Of a stretch of DNA of 64,000 nucleotides, positions 12,821-24,995 are shown piece by piece (position 1 is the stretch's first letter; every line of letters starts with the position of its first letter). The DNA is from Sodiomyces alkalinus F11 (lineage: Eukaryota > Ascomycota > Sordariomycetes > Glomerellales > Plectosphaerellaceae). Both the position numbers and the translations under genes were made by a program. The notes under the pieces are model-generated. The model worked only from the letters and a program-made list of their open reading frames with translations. It had not been told where the DNA came from and did not search any database. Where the stretch lies: contig NW_021167087.1 in assembly GCF_003711515.1 (NCBI RefSeq), forward strand, positions 772,023 through 836,022. The letters are read 5' to 3'.

Positions 12821-13151
12821 CCTCGGGGAGGATAGCATCTCGACGTCCTTTTTGCGTCTCCTTTTCTTTCTTTTTTTCCTTTCCCCGGATGGAGCGTTCA
12901 TTATTCATCGGCACGAGGATTCATGGGCTGGAAATTTCAACGTACAGGTGTTAGGCTCGGGGACATGGGAGGAATTATATGTAGTTGGACTATTCTGTAT
13001 CATGACCAGGGAGGGAGGTCATCTGGATGAGAATCAAGGGTCGGGGGGCAACCCCAGAGTTTGCATTTTAAGGGGCAATGAGTAGTAAATATGCATCATG
13101 TAGCCAGAATTGGGTATCGATTAATATCTCTCTCTCTCCCCCTCTCCCCCT
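12821..13151. other. Convergent 3' region between regulator and dehydrogenase
   Basis: No gene lies here. It holds the 3' ends of two converging transcripts and a CT-rich microsatellite near 13125-13155 directly next to the dehydrogenase stop codon. Confidence 0.6.
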
Positions 13152-14227
13152 CTATTGAATGGTGTAGCCTCCGTCGGCGACGAGAGCAGCACCCTGCATG
13201 AAGCTGCTCATTTCCGAGGCCATAAAGGTGATACAGTCGGCCACTTCCTCCATCTTCGCCATCCGCTGGAAGGGAGTCCGCTGAATGTCTCGGCCGAGAG
13301 GGGCGTCGGGAGCTTGGCTCATGGCGCTCAGTACCAGAGGCGTCTCGACGTAGCTGTGTTTTTTCCCGTGTCAGTTTTGTTTACATCCTCTCTCCAGTAT
13401 CTCCTCCAAGAGTCAACGTATTCGGGGAATGGACGCACCCCGGGCAGATGGCGTTGATGCGAATATTCTTGGGGCCGTACGTGTTGGCATCTCCTCTCGT
13501 GAGGCCGAGGACGCCATGTTTAGCGGTGGCGTAGGCGGTATGGGAGTGGTAGTGACAAGGGGCGACGAGGCCGTACATGGAGGCGACGTTAATGATGCGA
13601 CCGCGACCTTGGCGGGGACCTAGGTCTCTGTGTAGCAGACGCAGACTCGGGGTTAGAAAGAGGACAGAAAAAAGGAAAAGGAACGAGAGATAATGGACGT
13701 CAGCCAAATGGAAAGGCAGAAGCGCAATAACGTACTCCTGGTTAATCATGACTTTGAGCTCTTCATGTTGACAGCGCCATACACCGTGAAGATCAACGTC
13801 GACGACGCGGGCGAATTCAGCCTCGTCAATCTCATGCGTGGCACGACCGCTACCGCCGATTCCGGCATTGTTTACGGCAATGTCGAGACGGCCGAAGCGC
13901 TTGACGGTTTCGGCGACGCCGTCTCGGACCTGGTCGGCCTTCTGAACGTCTATAGGTAGCTCGAGGACCTGGACGGTCGGAAACTGTTGGCGGAGTTCGG
14001 CGACGGAGGCAGAGAGGGCGGTGGTGTTGATGTCGGATAGGGCGAGGTTCTTGATGCCGTGCCTGGCGAAGGCGAGGGATGTGTATTTTCCGATGCCTAG
14101 AATGAAGAGGAGGGTGAGCGAGGTGAGGTCTCGCCCGAGTATTGTCACAAGGAATTATAAGAAGCCGGAGCTGCGTACCTGAAGCGGCGCCGGTAATGAA
14201 GGCGGTGCCGCGGAGAAGAGTGGCCAT
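13152..14227 (-). CDS. Short-chain dehydrogenase/reductase (SDR)
   Basis: Four exons on the minus strand (14227-14179, 14096-13736, 13627-13439, 13353-13152) give 266 residues, the usual length of a classical SDR. The NAD(P) turn TGAASGIG (12-19) is formed across the first intron. NNAG (92-95) and the catalytic Y-A-T-A-K (Tyr169, Lys173) with a preceding NVAS serine are present. PGYVETPL follows the active site and the C-terminus GALVADGGYTIQ-like ending is typical of the family. The substrate cannot be told. An Asp at the end of the second strand (LSDIN, residue 38) favours NAD over NADP. There is no targeting signal. The gene converges with the regulator and shares an upstream region with the kinase. 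Confidence 0.92.
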
Positions 14228-15700
14228 GATAAGGTGTTAGTGAATATCAGAAAGACGTCTTTCTTGTTCTTCCGAGATCTAATATGAGATGCGCAGAGAG
14301 ATCAATATTGGTGATACTTCTTTTGGCGCGAGGTTGAATAGTAGGTATTGAGAGGGAAGCCGGACTAAGTAAGACTATCGTACGAGATGCAAGTCGTACG
14401 AGGCTCAAGCTAAAAGTCCTCGGTGTAGACCTTCGGAGCAAGACGACGAGAATCAGACGACGAAGATGTAGAAAGACACGTAGAAGGGCATTCCATGTGA
14501 AAGATGAGAGTGTCCCACTGATCGTCGAGATGGGTTGCAGCTCCGTTCCTATAAGGCCTCACACAGTAGTAGGAAAACGGGACAACGGAATCCAGGATCG
14601 CAGTAAAATCCGGGGTGCATAATAAACGGCACTGATTGGCGGATCCAATGTCCGGGGGAGCGGAGGTGGCGTTGTCTAGCACGACAGTCGGACAATATTC
14701 CGGGATGCCCTCCACTCGCTGCGGAAGAGATGGAGAGACAAGAGGAAGAGGTTCCCCGTGTCTACTTCGTACTCCGGGCTCGGTCCCTCTCCGTACAACG
14801 TTACTCCATCCTGTGTCTAGGTAGGATTTCGAGTCTCCGATGAGCTGGAGAGAGCGGTGGGGACAATAGAGGGGTTGAAAGGGGACGGATGATCAGATGC
14901 CAATGTCAGGAACATCGTTTCCGGGCCCGGCCACTAAGGTAATAATTAGTACGAAGTAGTTGGAGAAGATGACCAACCTGCCTGGAAATAAGAGCCTGGC
15001 TGACTTTCCATCCCTTCTTACCATGCTCTGAATCTTCAACGTCCGAACTTGGCTCTTTTTTTGGCAACTTAACAGTGATCTGGGCGAGGGATTGTCGATA
15101 CTTCAGCCCTGGACGTCTGTCTGTACTGACCTTAATTTTTTAGGTAGCTTATAGTACACTGTATCAGTGCATCGCGTCTCTGGCGAACCAGGCAGCGAGA
15201 GACGTGTGAAGATGTGGCATTGAGAGAGAGCTCTGGTGGTTTCGGGGCCTGATGAAGGTGGGGAGAGAAGAAGGTGGGGAGAATATTAATGGAGGGACGA
15301 AGGCAGCTTCGACTATGACTAATCAATACAGACGTTACGTCACTGGGTCTCGTGGACGGCATATGGAGCACGGAGAATGGGAGTTCCGTACTGGTACATA
15401 CCTTATTAGCCATCCCTTCCGTACTTATTAGTAGCGGGTAGGTACAGATACATTGGATGGTAACGTCTTGATACCACCTCACGAGACACGATACCTACAA
15501 CACGCTCTCACCGAAAACAACTCCAAACCACACCGTCACATCATCCCATCGTCCATCCCATCGTTCCATATCCACAGCTCCTCCTGTGCAGCGTCATCCC
15601 TCTAGACGTGGAAAATGATCTAACCCGTTATATCCCCCACCTTTGCCTGCTGAGCATCAACAACCCATTTTATACTCTCGCAACTGGACTGTGGCCCAGC
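14228..15700. other. Divergent intergenic region, SDR and IKS1-like kinase
   Basis: I see no convincing gene here. One 101-codon minus-strand open frame (14410-14715) has no recognisable domain. Two copies of the 9-bp motif TACTTCGTA/TACGAAGTA lie at 14763-14771 and 14950-14958. The region should hold promoters for both flanking genes. Confidence 0.5.
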
Positions 15701-18349
15701 ATGTCTCTAATCTCCTACCCTTCTCGCGAGGGTCGCGAAATTGTGCTGTATGTCGGGCTCCTCGTCTCCCTCCTGTCGTCTCCCCAATCCCCCAGCTCTC
15801 ATCTCAGTCCTTTGCTAACAAAGCTCTGCCTCTTCCCCTCTCCACAGTCGTCACCAGAATGCCATCGTCGTCCGCGACCCCGACTCCCAACGTCTCGAGA
15901 TTCGCGGCCTCACCGAGTGTCCCACCTGCCACCAGGCCCTCCGTCCCCCGTCCCCAGACCGTCATGGCTTCGAATCCTCCTCGTCATCCTCCCGCCACGA
16001 GTATGTCGACCCCGACTACTTCCGTATGCTACGTGCCGGCCTTGTCCGTAGCAGCAGTAGCACCAGGCACGACGAACCCCCCTCCAGTCCTATCCTGCGC
16101 ATGATCCGCCCAGGCTTGCCGCAACCTCATCCTCAGTCCGCTCGTGTCGAAGACGTCGAAGACATCGACTTCTTTCCATCCCCCTCTTCCGCCCAGGCCC
16201 CTGTCCACCAGGGCGGCCGCATCCGTCGCGAGGCCTTCAGTCCCAACTACTTCAATACTTTCTTTGTAGAAGAACGGGAACTGGGCCGCGGCGGGAAGGG
16301 CGTCGTCCTGCTGGTGCGCCACGAAATTGATGGCTGTCATCTTGGTAAGCCGGTGCCTTTCCGCAACGACTCGACACTAGGCTACTAGTCCCTTGCATCA
16401 CCGTAGACAGGGCCTAGATCTCTCTTGAGGCTGACCTTCTCTTTCTTTGTCCCCCCGCCCATTCAGGCCACTTTGCATGTAAACGTGTTCCTGTCGGTGA
16501 TGACCATGCCTGGCTGGAGAAAGGTGCGTTGTATCCCCTTCGCTTCTTCTCCTCGTTCTCGTCGTCCTGTGACACCTAACTCTCATTATTTCCCCACATC
16601 GATAGTTCTGGTCGAGGTCGAACTTCTTGCCAAGCTCTCCCACCCGAACCTCGTTTCATATCGCCACGTCTGGCTCGAAGACGTCCAGCTCAGTCGCTTC
16701 GGTCCCAGGGTGGCCTGCGCATTCATCCTTCAGCAATACTGCAACGGCGGCGACCTCCTCAACTACGTCGTCGGGGATCGGCCCAAGGAGACCACCAAGG
16801 AAGACCTCAAGGAGCAGATGCGCAGGAGGTCGAGGGGACAAGCCGAGCAGCCCAGCGTCGCTTCCCTGCGCCATCTCTCCTTCGAGGAGATTTACTCCCT
16901 GTTCCGCGACGTCACCAGCGGCCTGGCCTACTTGCACGCCGCCAACTACATTCACCGTGACCTCAAGCCCAGCAACTGCCTTCTCCACCGAGAAGGCACC
17001 AAGCTCACATGCCTCATCAGCGACTTTGGAGAAGTCCAGGCCGAGAACGTCGTGCGCAAATCCACCGGCACCACCGGGACCATATCCTACTGCGCGCCTG
17101 AAGTCCTCAAGATGGATGCCTCGGGTCGCTACGGCAACTTCACCACTAAATCCGACATCTTCTCCCTCGGCATGATCCTCTACTTCCTGTGCTTCAGCCG
17201 GCTGCCGTACCAGAGCGCCAATGCCGTCCACGAAGAACTGGAGGACGTCGATGAGCTGCGTGCCGAGATCACCGACTGGAAAGGCTTCAAGGACGAGCGG
17301 AGGGAACGTTCCGACCTACCGTCCAAGCTCTACCAGTTGCTCAGACGCCTGCTCGCCCTCGATCCGGCCCACCGACCTAGCGCCAATGAAGTATTGGCTG
17401 CCATGAAGTCCGAGTCGTATCCCGAGGGCGTGCCCTTGACCGCCCGGAGTTCCAGCCCTTCCATCGGCCTGCAGGGGCGTCGTGTACAGAACCTCGATTC
17501 ACCCGGACCACCCGGCACCCCGGTTCCAGGTTCGTAGGCCCCATGTCTTTTTTTTCCCTTAACTCATCGTTTAGAATACATACACCATTGGGCGATCTTA
17601 CGTTGCGTGACTGATGGTGTAAAGCAGACCCGCCGAAGCAGCAGCAGAGGTATGATCGATCCGGCCGCAGTGACCGTGCCATGCCGTCCATAGAGCCGCA
17701 TGGCGCCGATGCCAGCGGTGTCGTCGGCCCGCCGGTCATACAGAATGGCCTGCGACGCACCCACGATGGGAGCCCGTCACGGCGCCCGGCCCGGCCCTTG
17801 GTAGCTTCTGGCGGCAACGCGGACCACTTCCACGAGTCGTCACCGCTGGACGGGCCCGTCCATAGGACACCGTCGCCCGAACGGACCCTCGCACCAGCAG
17901 CCCCTCCACTGCTCATGCCCCCTCCCACCACGTGGACCGGCCACGTCCGCCACAGGGTATGGCTCGGATGGTACCAGCTCGCTCACCTGGTCGGTCTCGG
18001 CGACGTGTCCTTGGCCGTCTCCGTACCGTTTCTCCTGCGTCTCGGCATCTTCTTGGGCAAGATGCTCACACTGCTTCGTCCGTGTTGGCCGTACGTCGTC
18101 AACCCCTGGCTCGGCGCCCTACTAGTGCTCGTCGCCGGGCTGGACCTCGGAACGGCATCTACCACCACGGTGCACCCGCGGGCTCCGTGGGAGGGCGGAC
18201 CACGAAGCAGCAGCCCCGTGCTTGGGGCGCGTGATGTCCGAGCCAGTGCTCTCCTCGTCTCGGTGCATTTCGTGATTTTGTGGATGGCCAGGCGGTGGGG
18301 ACCGTTATGTGCCGCGCCGAATTCGGCAGACGGCGGTATGTACACTTGA
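15701..18349 (+). CDS. IKS1-like serine/threonine protein kinase with C-terminal membrane segments
   Basis: Five exons (15701-15747, 15848-16344, 16467-16523, 16606-17529, 17628-18349) join in frame to 748 residues. The N-terminus has a CPTC pair (40-43) in a segment typical of fungal IKS1 kinases. The kinase domain has the glycine loop GRGGKG (162-167), Lys187 in FACKRV, an insert after the hinge, HRD (317-319) in IHRDLKPSN, DFG (340-342) and APE (364-366), so it should be active. After the domain come a Ser/Pro-rich linker and two or three hydrophobic stretches (LLRLGIFLGKMLTLL, PWLGALLVLVAGLDLG, ALLVSVHFVILWMA), suggesting anchoring to an internal membrane. The last intron needs a weak GTTCGT donor. 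Without it the protein would stop right after the kinase domain. A GTATGT donor near the end could extend the C-terminus further. Confidence 0.85.
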
Positions 18350-19112
18350 TCTTGACGCCCTGCAGCCACTGTTCGCGTGGGTTACAACTGTGGGTTAAGA
18401 GCTTTCCCGGCCACGGTTTTCGTACATTCTCGATGTTTCCTTCTCTATTTTCTTCTTCTCTTCTTCTTCCTCTTCAAATTCGGGCCTTCGAACACTTTGA
18501 AGGGTAACAGAGAAAACGCTGTCGGTATCGTGACACCGAGCAGAGTGATCAAACGACGCTTGCCGAGGAGAGACAAGTACTCAGAAGCAACATGGCTCCT
18601 AATGCCAGCGCTGTGGTGTGAGCCGTCAGTTTTACTTTAACCGTCGCAGTGGTATGGTATCCTACGGTTGTATTTGAATTGCGATATCTCTTACGCATTG
18701 TTAACCCCAGGGTCTGTCTATATTATGCCTTGGTTCTACTGTCTCCTTCCGGCGCAGTGGTATACAAAAGCAGCGCTTCATATCCCGGAGGGCCATAGGC
18801 GATAGCAACGACAATACTGGAATTTGTGCGTCTTGTTGCTTCATGCCGTGACTGGACACTTTTCACAAAGACGGGTGAAGCGCCGCGGCCTTCATGACCG
18901 CTGGCAGCCAAGTAAACCTCATATACCACTGAAAATGAAAATTAGATATCCCCATTGAAATCGCAACTCCCAACGCCGACTATCTGCGCTAGCCTTCATG
19001 ATTACTGTGTATGTTCCTTGGGCGTCCTGCTCGTCCAGGGTCGTTACTCGTCATAATCGAACATGCTTCCGTGTCGCTCCGTCTATCGATTTATTATTTC
19101 GTATTCGCTTTC
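18350..19112. other. Convergent region between kinase and M50-like protease
   Basis: This is the 3' flank of two converging genes. A frame from 18377 could extend the kinase if a further, very short intron were spliced, but an intron of about 35 bases is unlikely. Nothing else is recognisable. Confidence 0.45.
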
Positions 19113-20130
19113 TTAGGTCGGCAGGAAATGAAGTGAGTCGCGGTCTTGCTCCTCAAACGACTGGGGGAAGGCGGCGATGCCAGCGACGATGGCGGCAGCC
19201 ATGAAACAGAGGCTGATGATGATCCAGATGACGCCCCAGCAGGCGGAGGAGCCCCCGTAGCGACGGGCGAAGACGCTTGCGTCGGACGAGTGGACTTTGC
19301 GGATGATGAGGTCGTCGCAGATGTCCCAGGCGGAGTAGAGAGAGGACATGACGCCGATGAAGAGCTGTTTCTGTTAGTACGCAAAAAAAAAAAAAAGGAG
19401 AAAAAAAAAGAAATGGGCAACATACAATGAGGAAACGCAGAGCATGGGCATGGGCAATGAACCAAAAACCAACAAGAAGCCCAACGGCGAGCAAGATGGT
19501 GACGATGGTCAGCCAATCCCGCTTCCCCCACCACAGGGTCAGGAGGAAGCAAACGCCGAGCACCATGCTGGCGACCTTGGAGGCGTTGACGTGGAAACCA
19601 CAAAAGATGAGCAGGGCGCCGATGAGGGAGGAGCCGAGGTAGCCGGCGGGCAGGGTGATGGCGTTGCGGCCGCCGATCATGCGGGTCTCGCCGCCCTCGC
19701 GCGGGTCGAGGGTGATGCCGACGACCTTGCCGCCGGTGCAGACGGCGGCGAAGGCGTGGCCGAACTCGTGGAAGGCGATGACGAGCATCTTGAAGGGCCA
19801 CAGGACGTAGCTCACAACGGGGATGTTCCAGAGGATGGCGATGGCGACGATGTAGGCGGCGATGACGGCGAGGGTGACGCGCTGGGTGTGGTTCGTGGTT
19901 AGGTCGCGGCGGGTGTGGGCGTTGTAGTGGGGGTGCTGGTGGGCTTCATCAGCTGGCGGCTGGGAGGCGGTCCCTTCGGCCGTTGGGAAGGCGGCGGCTT
20001 CGGATGTGATGGCGGCGATGGCGAGGGCTGCTAGGGCGGATTTGGAGAGGAGGTCCCGGGCAAGCTGGACGGCGGCGGGTGCGAATCCTGGGGGGGCGTC
20101 TGCCGCGGCGACCCCATTCATTGGGGCCAT
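19113..20130 (-). CDS. Peptidase M50B-like integral membrane protein
   Basis: Two exons on the minus strand (20130-19426, 19364-19113) give 318 residues. The zinc-binding motif HEFGH (121-125) sits at the end of a hydrophobic segment, as in site-2-protease-type enzymes. A later W-D-x2-D-D (about 248-253) can supply the third metal ligand. About six hydrophobic segments are visible: near 88-112, 115-132, 160-180, 186-204, 208-228 and at the C-terminus. The first 50 residues include an Ala-rich hydrophobic stretch. The family (M50B-like, PF13398) is common in fungi but its substrates are unknown. The start is the only suitable ATG before the conserved part. It is divergent from the F-box gene across 2.1 kb. 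Confidence 0.88.
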
Positions 20131-22243
20131 GATTGTTGAGGGAGAGGGAGAGGGAGGGAGAGAGCGACGGGTAGAAAGGGGAGGGTTAAGCTCTTGTCTA
20201 TCAGGGCTTGGGATCGCTAAAAGAATGGTGATAATAGTATTAAAAAGAGGGGTGATGGTGATGAGCTCCTTGGGCGAAAAGCGACGGTGGAATTTTGGTG
20301 GAATGGTTTGTTTGTCGAGGATGCCAAGAGTCGCAAAGTGAGAGGTGAGAGATGGCGCAGAACAATAGAACTGTGAGGGAGAGAAAATATAGGGGGGAAA
20401 GAGGGATGGAAGGGAGTCCGGCCACAGATTCGCTACATGGACTGAGAAGGGAAGTGTCTCAAAAGCTTGTGACTGCCTGCCTTGGAAGAATGTTTATTTA
20501 ATTAAGAAGTTACGACCGCTGACCGGACCACGACCCAACTAACCCAACGACCTGACCCACGACGCGTGTACAGTGCTAAGCCTTGATCGCGTAAACAGGA
20601 AACGGCGGCTAAGAGGCTGTTTAGGCTGGGTAACGAAGACGGTTACGTAAGGTAGAGGGGAACTATTGGTGTGTGTGTGTTACGGATATTTACCCCTGAA
20701 AGTGAAAGTCTGGCGAGGTTGTGGCGGTGCTGATCACTAAAGTCTCCCCTGAGGCTGGAGATACATTGCTGACTAAGTAGTTGTTGAGTTGGGCAAATCA
20801 TCATCATTACTCATCCATTCCTCCTTCCCTTCCTCTTGCTCAGTCCTGTCCTCCCCCAATCTATTCCATCGACACATCCCAACACAAACGAGCGATCAGC
20901 CTCCGAGAGGTGATACCACCTCCCTCTTTGTTTGCCATCGACCTTCTCAGCTAGGCAGGTGGCATGTTTCCTCTTTTGTTCCAAAATCCCAATTCATTTC
21001 CTACTTAATTTACATCCCTTTGCCCTATTCGTACCTCAACCTTGGGCCACCACCACCACCAGTCGATCGACCCAAGGTACGGGTACGTAAGGTAAGGGTG
21101 TTCACCTTGGCCAAGCGAGCCCATCAGAGAGAGCTATGGCTGCACGTAGCCGACAAGAGGACGAGCAGAGGACGAGCAGAGCTACCGATACGCGTGCTAT
21201 TTTCGTTTCGTCCTATCGCTGCCACACTGATCGCAAGTGCCGGTCGAAGTAGCATCGGCCACTGATCCCCGCCATATCGCCATCGCCCATCCATCGCCCA
21301 TCCCACGATCACCCAGGATTGGCTCCGTATGACGACGCATTACTCCGTATTCGTACACCAAGTTTAGGACATGGTCAGCTTCCACTCAGAGACGCTTGAG
21401 CTACGAAGGATACCTTGGGGAATATCCATCAGCCGTGTCCTCCTGCACTATTGACCGTCTTCCTTCGCACGGCGCGAAGCCCGACGCCCTCGGCCTTATT
21501 TCACCCATCCCCATATAACCCATCCTCTTGTCCCTCCTCCGGACCTTCCCTTTTATTAAGGTAGCTACGGGAACTAACCTAACTTTGACTTCCATCGGTT
21601 TTCTTGTCTATGACCTACCAAGTATGGTAGGTAGTTATCATGAGCTCATCAAAGCGACAACCAACCACTTCCCACCACTCAAGCACACACCACTTGTGTA
21701 AACCACTTTGTGTTCCCTAGTTCGCGTTCTACGTCCTCGTCTATCCATCCATCACCATCATCATTTCCTCTTTTTTTTTCTTTTTTTTTTCTTCCCTTTC
21801 CTTTCCCCGGCTTTCCCTACCTTTTCCCCCCTTACGGTTTAAAAGCCAAATTTCCTGTTCCGGCTGCCCGCTGTAGCATTCGGCATCTGTCAAGGCGCCA
21901 CCAAAGACTCCAAACCCCCGGACCCCAGACACCAAGACCGACCCAAGATTCAAGTCAAGTCACGTCTTCGGATCATCGGCCGATCAACATCCGCGCCGAC
22001 TTCGGGGTTCCATCCATAGCGTTGAAAGAATCGAGGCAACGGCATCCAAGCCACCGCCCGTTTATTTATATATATATATAATTTTTTTCTTTTCTCTTTT
22101 CTATTATTATTTTCTCTCTCCCCTCCGCTTCCCCTCCGATCCCCAGCGTCATAGAACCAACTTTCCACAACTCACCGTCACTTTTCCTTCCTTTCTGCTT
22201 GACCTTGGACCCAAAACGCCCTACTTCATCTGCCACCTCGACC
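20131..22243. other. Divergent intergenic region, M50-like and F-box genes
   Basis: No gene is supported in these 2.1 kb. The part next to the F-box gene (about 21750-22240) is strongly pyrimidine-rich and is probably a long 5' leader. One TACTCCGTA motif lies at 21341-21349. Open frames here have no domain and mixed codon usage. Confidence 0.5.
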
Positions 22244-24031
22244 ATGAGTAACTCCCCTGACGGTTCCCCCGAGGAGCCAGTACCAGTGTCATCATACGAT
22301 CCTCACAATGTTCGTGTTGATGCTACTGCACTAGAACCAGGTGAGCTCCCCTCCCTCCCCTTCCCTCCTTTGCCTCCTCACTTCTCGTCATCAAATCCAG
22401 CAGTACACATTCGCTAACCAACTACCGCGTTCTGCAATCTAGAAACTGTCTCTCGCTCCGATGTTCCCTCCGAACGGCCCAGGTGCCCCATCCTCTCCCT
22501 TCCGATCGAATTACTCGATGCAATCCTCTCCTACCTTCACCCCATCGACCTCGCCGCCGTTTCTCAGACATGTCGTGCTATCCGCTCCCGTGCCATAGCC
22601 GACATCCACTGGCTGCCCCATGTCCAAGCCAATATCCCAGGCTTGACCCTCGCCTCGCCTTACCCCTGCGACAACTACCGAGACCTCTACGCCGCCCATG
22701 ACCCGCGATGGTTTCTCCCCAAGTACAAGATTTGGTTCTGCGACCGCCACCTCATGGGCAAGATGATCGTCGTCCGCTACGACCCTCGCCGTGGCTGCAT
22801 CGAAGGATACCAGTTGCTCGCCGTGAGCAGCCTCACGAACCCGCAGCACTGGGCCGCCGACGACCAGGTCATCATCCACTCCTTCGAGCCCCGCGTGAAG
22901 CTCCATCTCGACAAACCCGTCGTCCAGTTCCACGTCGGTGACCGGGATCGCTCCTACGTCCCCGTGTCCGGCCCCACCGCCGGCTGTCGCTTCGCCTCCG
23001 AGTTGCCCATGACCCTGGACAACCGCCCGGACCACATTTTCAGCAACTTCTCCCTGGCCCGCCCGCTGCACCCCGTCACCGTCGACTTCCGCTTGGACTC
23101 TGACTTCCCTTACGGAGACGTCTGGCCCCCGCCCGCCATCCCCTCCCCGCAGCGCGTATCCGGTTTCGCCTCGGCCAGCGACCTCGACTACGTCGTCGAC
23201 GACGACCGCCCCAGGGCCAGGGCCGAGATGTCCGATCGTGCGTTTCGCATCCGCCAGTGGATGGAGATGGCCGGCCCCCCGGGCACCCCCAGCGTCATGC
23301 TCGGTCCCGGGCTCGCGCGCGTCCTGCACGTCGTGGCCGGATTCGTACCCATCAACGCCATCGGCGGCGGCGCCCCACCCCCCGTCCACGGCCTGGCCGG
23401 ACCCCACATCGGCGAGGAGATCATCACCTACGCCACTCTCGACCCGAAGCTGTACACCCCCACCGAGCTCAAGCCCTGGCGCGGTATCTGGGTCGGCGAC
23501 TATAGCGGCCACGGGTGCGAGTTCCTGCTCGTCCACCAACCCGACACCGAGGACGACAACGCCACCGACGAGAAGCTCGGCGTCATACGCGTTGAGCACG
23601 AGTCTGACGATGACTGGGAGAAGCGGAGGAAAGAGGCCAGGATATACCGGGGGCGCCTCGAGGCTGTCAAGTTGACGGGAGACCCCAACGTGCCCCGCGG
23701 CGAGCACACCTTCATCGTCGACGACCTCGGCGAGGCAGGCCTCGTCGGCATTGCCCAGGATCCGCCGTTCGAGGGCGCTCGGATCATGAAAAGCAAAGGC
23801 CATGTCGCGGGGACGGGCTTTTATAACGGTAGGCCTTTTTTTTTTTTTTTCCTCTCTTCTTTCCCTTGCTTTTCTTGCTTCCGGTTCTACGCTAACACCC
23901 AGACAAAAGACAAATTCATCGACTCGCAGTTGTTGCTCCTGTCGTACGACAAGTTGGCGCAGTATTGGGTGAGTTTTGGTCACATCAGTTATTTCCAGCG
24001 AGTGGACCTGGATAGCTTTCTCGTGCCTTGA
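22244..24031 (+). CDS. F-box protein
   Basis: Three exons (22244-22340, 22443-23828, 23910-24031) give 534 residues. The F-box (about 49-85, LSLPIELLDAILSYLHPIDLAAVSQTCRAIRS) should bind Skp1 and make this a substrate receptor of an SCF ubiquitin ligase. The long remainder has no repeats such as LRR or WD40 but forms a coherent globular-looking region with conserved-type ends (LLLLSYDKLAQYW, SYFQRVDLDSFL). The last intron ends at AAAAG to keep this C-terminus. A CAG seven bases upstream would give a different 38-residue tail ending in TAG. A protein turnover role is inferred from the F-box only; the substrate is unknown. Confidence 0.85.
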
Positions 24032-24995
24032 CGGTAAGGAGTCGACTACTCTTTGCTGCCATACCCTTCGGATGCAGCTCCATCCAATGCAAAGCAAAAT
24101 GATAAGAGGCGGGGAATGCCACCCTCGTATGATGGAGCGCCATGCAATGTCGACAACACGGCCGACTACACTGCAGGCGAACGTCCTAGCCAACCTCTCA
24201 CATTGATTATGAAGAAAACTACTTCCGAGCCAACACGCAGTGATGTAAAAGGCCGATCCCTGTTTTTGCCTGGTTGGTCTACAAGGCAGACTTGTATGTC
24301 CACTGAGAGGTGACTTGCTAAGCTGAACTTGAGGATAAGGGGTACGCGTGTGTTTTCAATGTAGCTATTAACGAACCGTCTCTATAGCGACAAAACGCGC
24401 TAAGGAAGCTATACGATAATAATAGTAGGAGGAGGGCGAGGAGGACGAGGAGGACGAGGAGAGGAGAACGGGGACGAGAAGAACGGGGACGAGAAGAAAT
24501 CAGGTGCTCCAGGAGTTAAAGCCCGAAGCTTAGCAGGTTAGCCGTGATGTGCAGTCTTCAGACGGCGCATCATTTGGGCCCCGGTTCAGCTTGTCCCCTC
24601 TTGTGCACATGGATAGCAAGCACGGGCAGACTTTCGGCGCCGCCTTTTGGGCTTTTCGGAGATGTTCGGCTTTATATACCCTGACGAATAAATCGTGTTC
24701 TTCCGACAGAGGCGCTGACTTTGCCGGCAGCGCCTCGTTGTGGAAACAAAATGGGCAGATAGGCGGGGTGACAAATATGATGGCAACTCAGTCGGTGCCG
24801 CTTATGGCCCAGGGCCCGGGGGATATCTCTCTCTCGTCTCGACTCTCGCCCCCGGCGCCCCCTTTCCCTATTTTTAGGTTCTTCCGTCGTCTTCTCTTTT
24901 CCTTCTTATTTGTATCTTCCTTATCCTGGGCGACCACGAACTGAACGCGAATATTATTGGGTTCCTCCACTATAGCGAAACGCCCAAGAGCGGCG
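24032..24995. other. Convergent region with GA-rich simple repeats
   Basis: No gene was found. A purine-rich simple repeat of GAGGAC-type units occupies about 24427-24468, followed by two copies of a 15-base unit GAACGGGGACGAGAA to 24495. The rest is 3' flanking sequence of the F-box gene and of the Gln-rich gene. Confidence 0.6.

Noticed and set aside
14410..14715. 101-codon minus-strand ORF with several Cys
   Set aside because: No signal peptide, no recognised motif, and no spliced extension.
18350..18640. Further C-terminal exon of the kinase
   Set aside because: It would need an intron of about 35 nt and gives a hydrophobic tail from T-rich DNA. The TGA at 18347-18349 is the simpler end.
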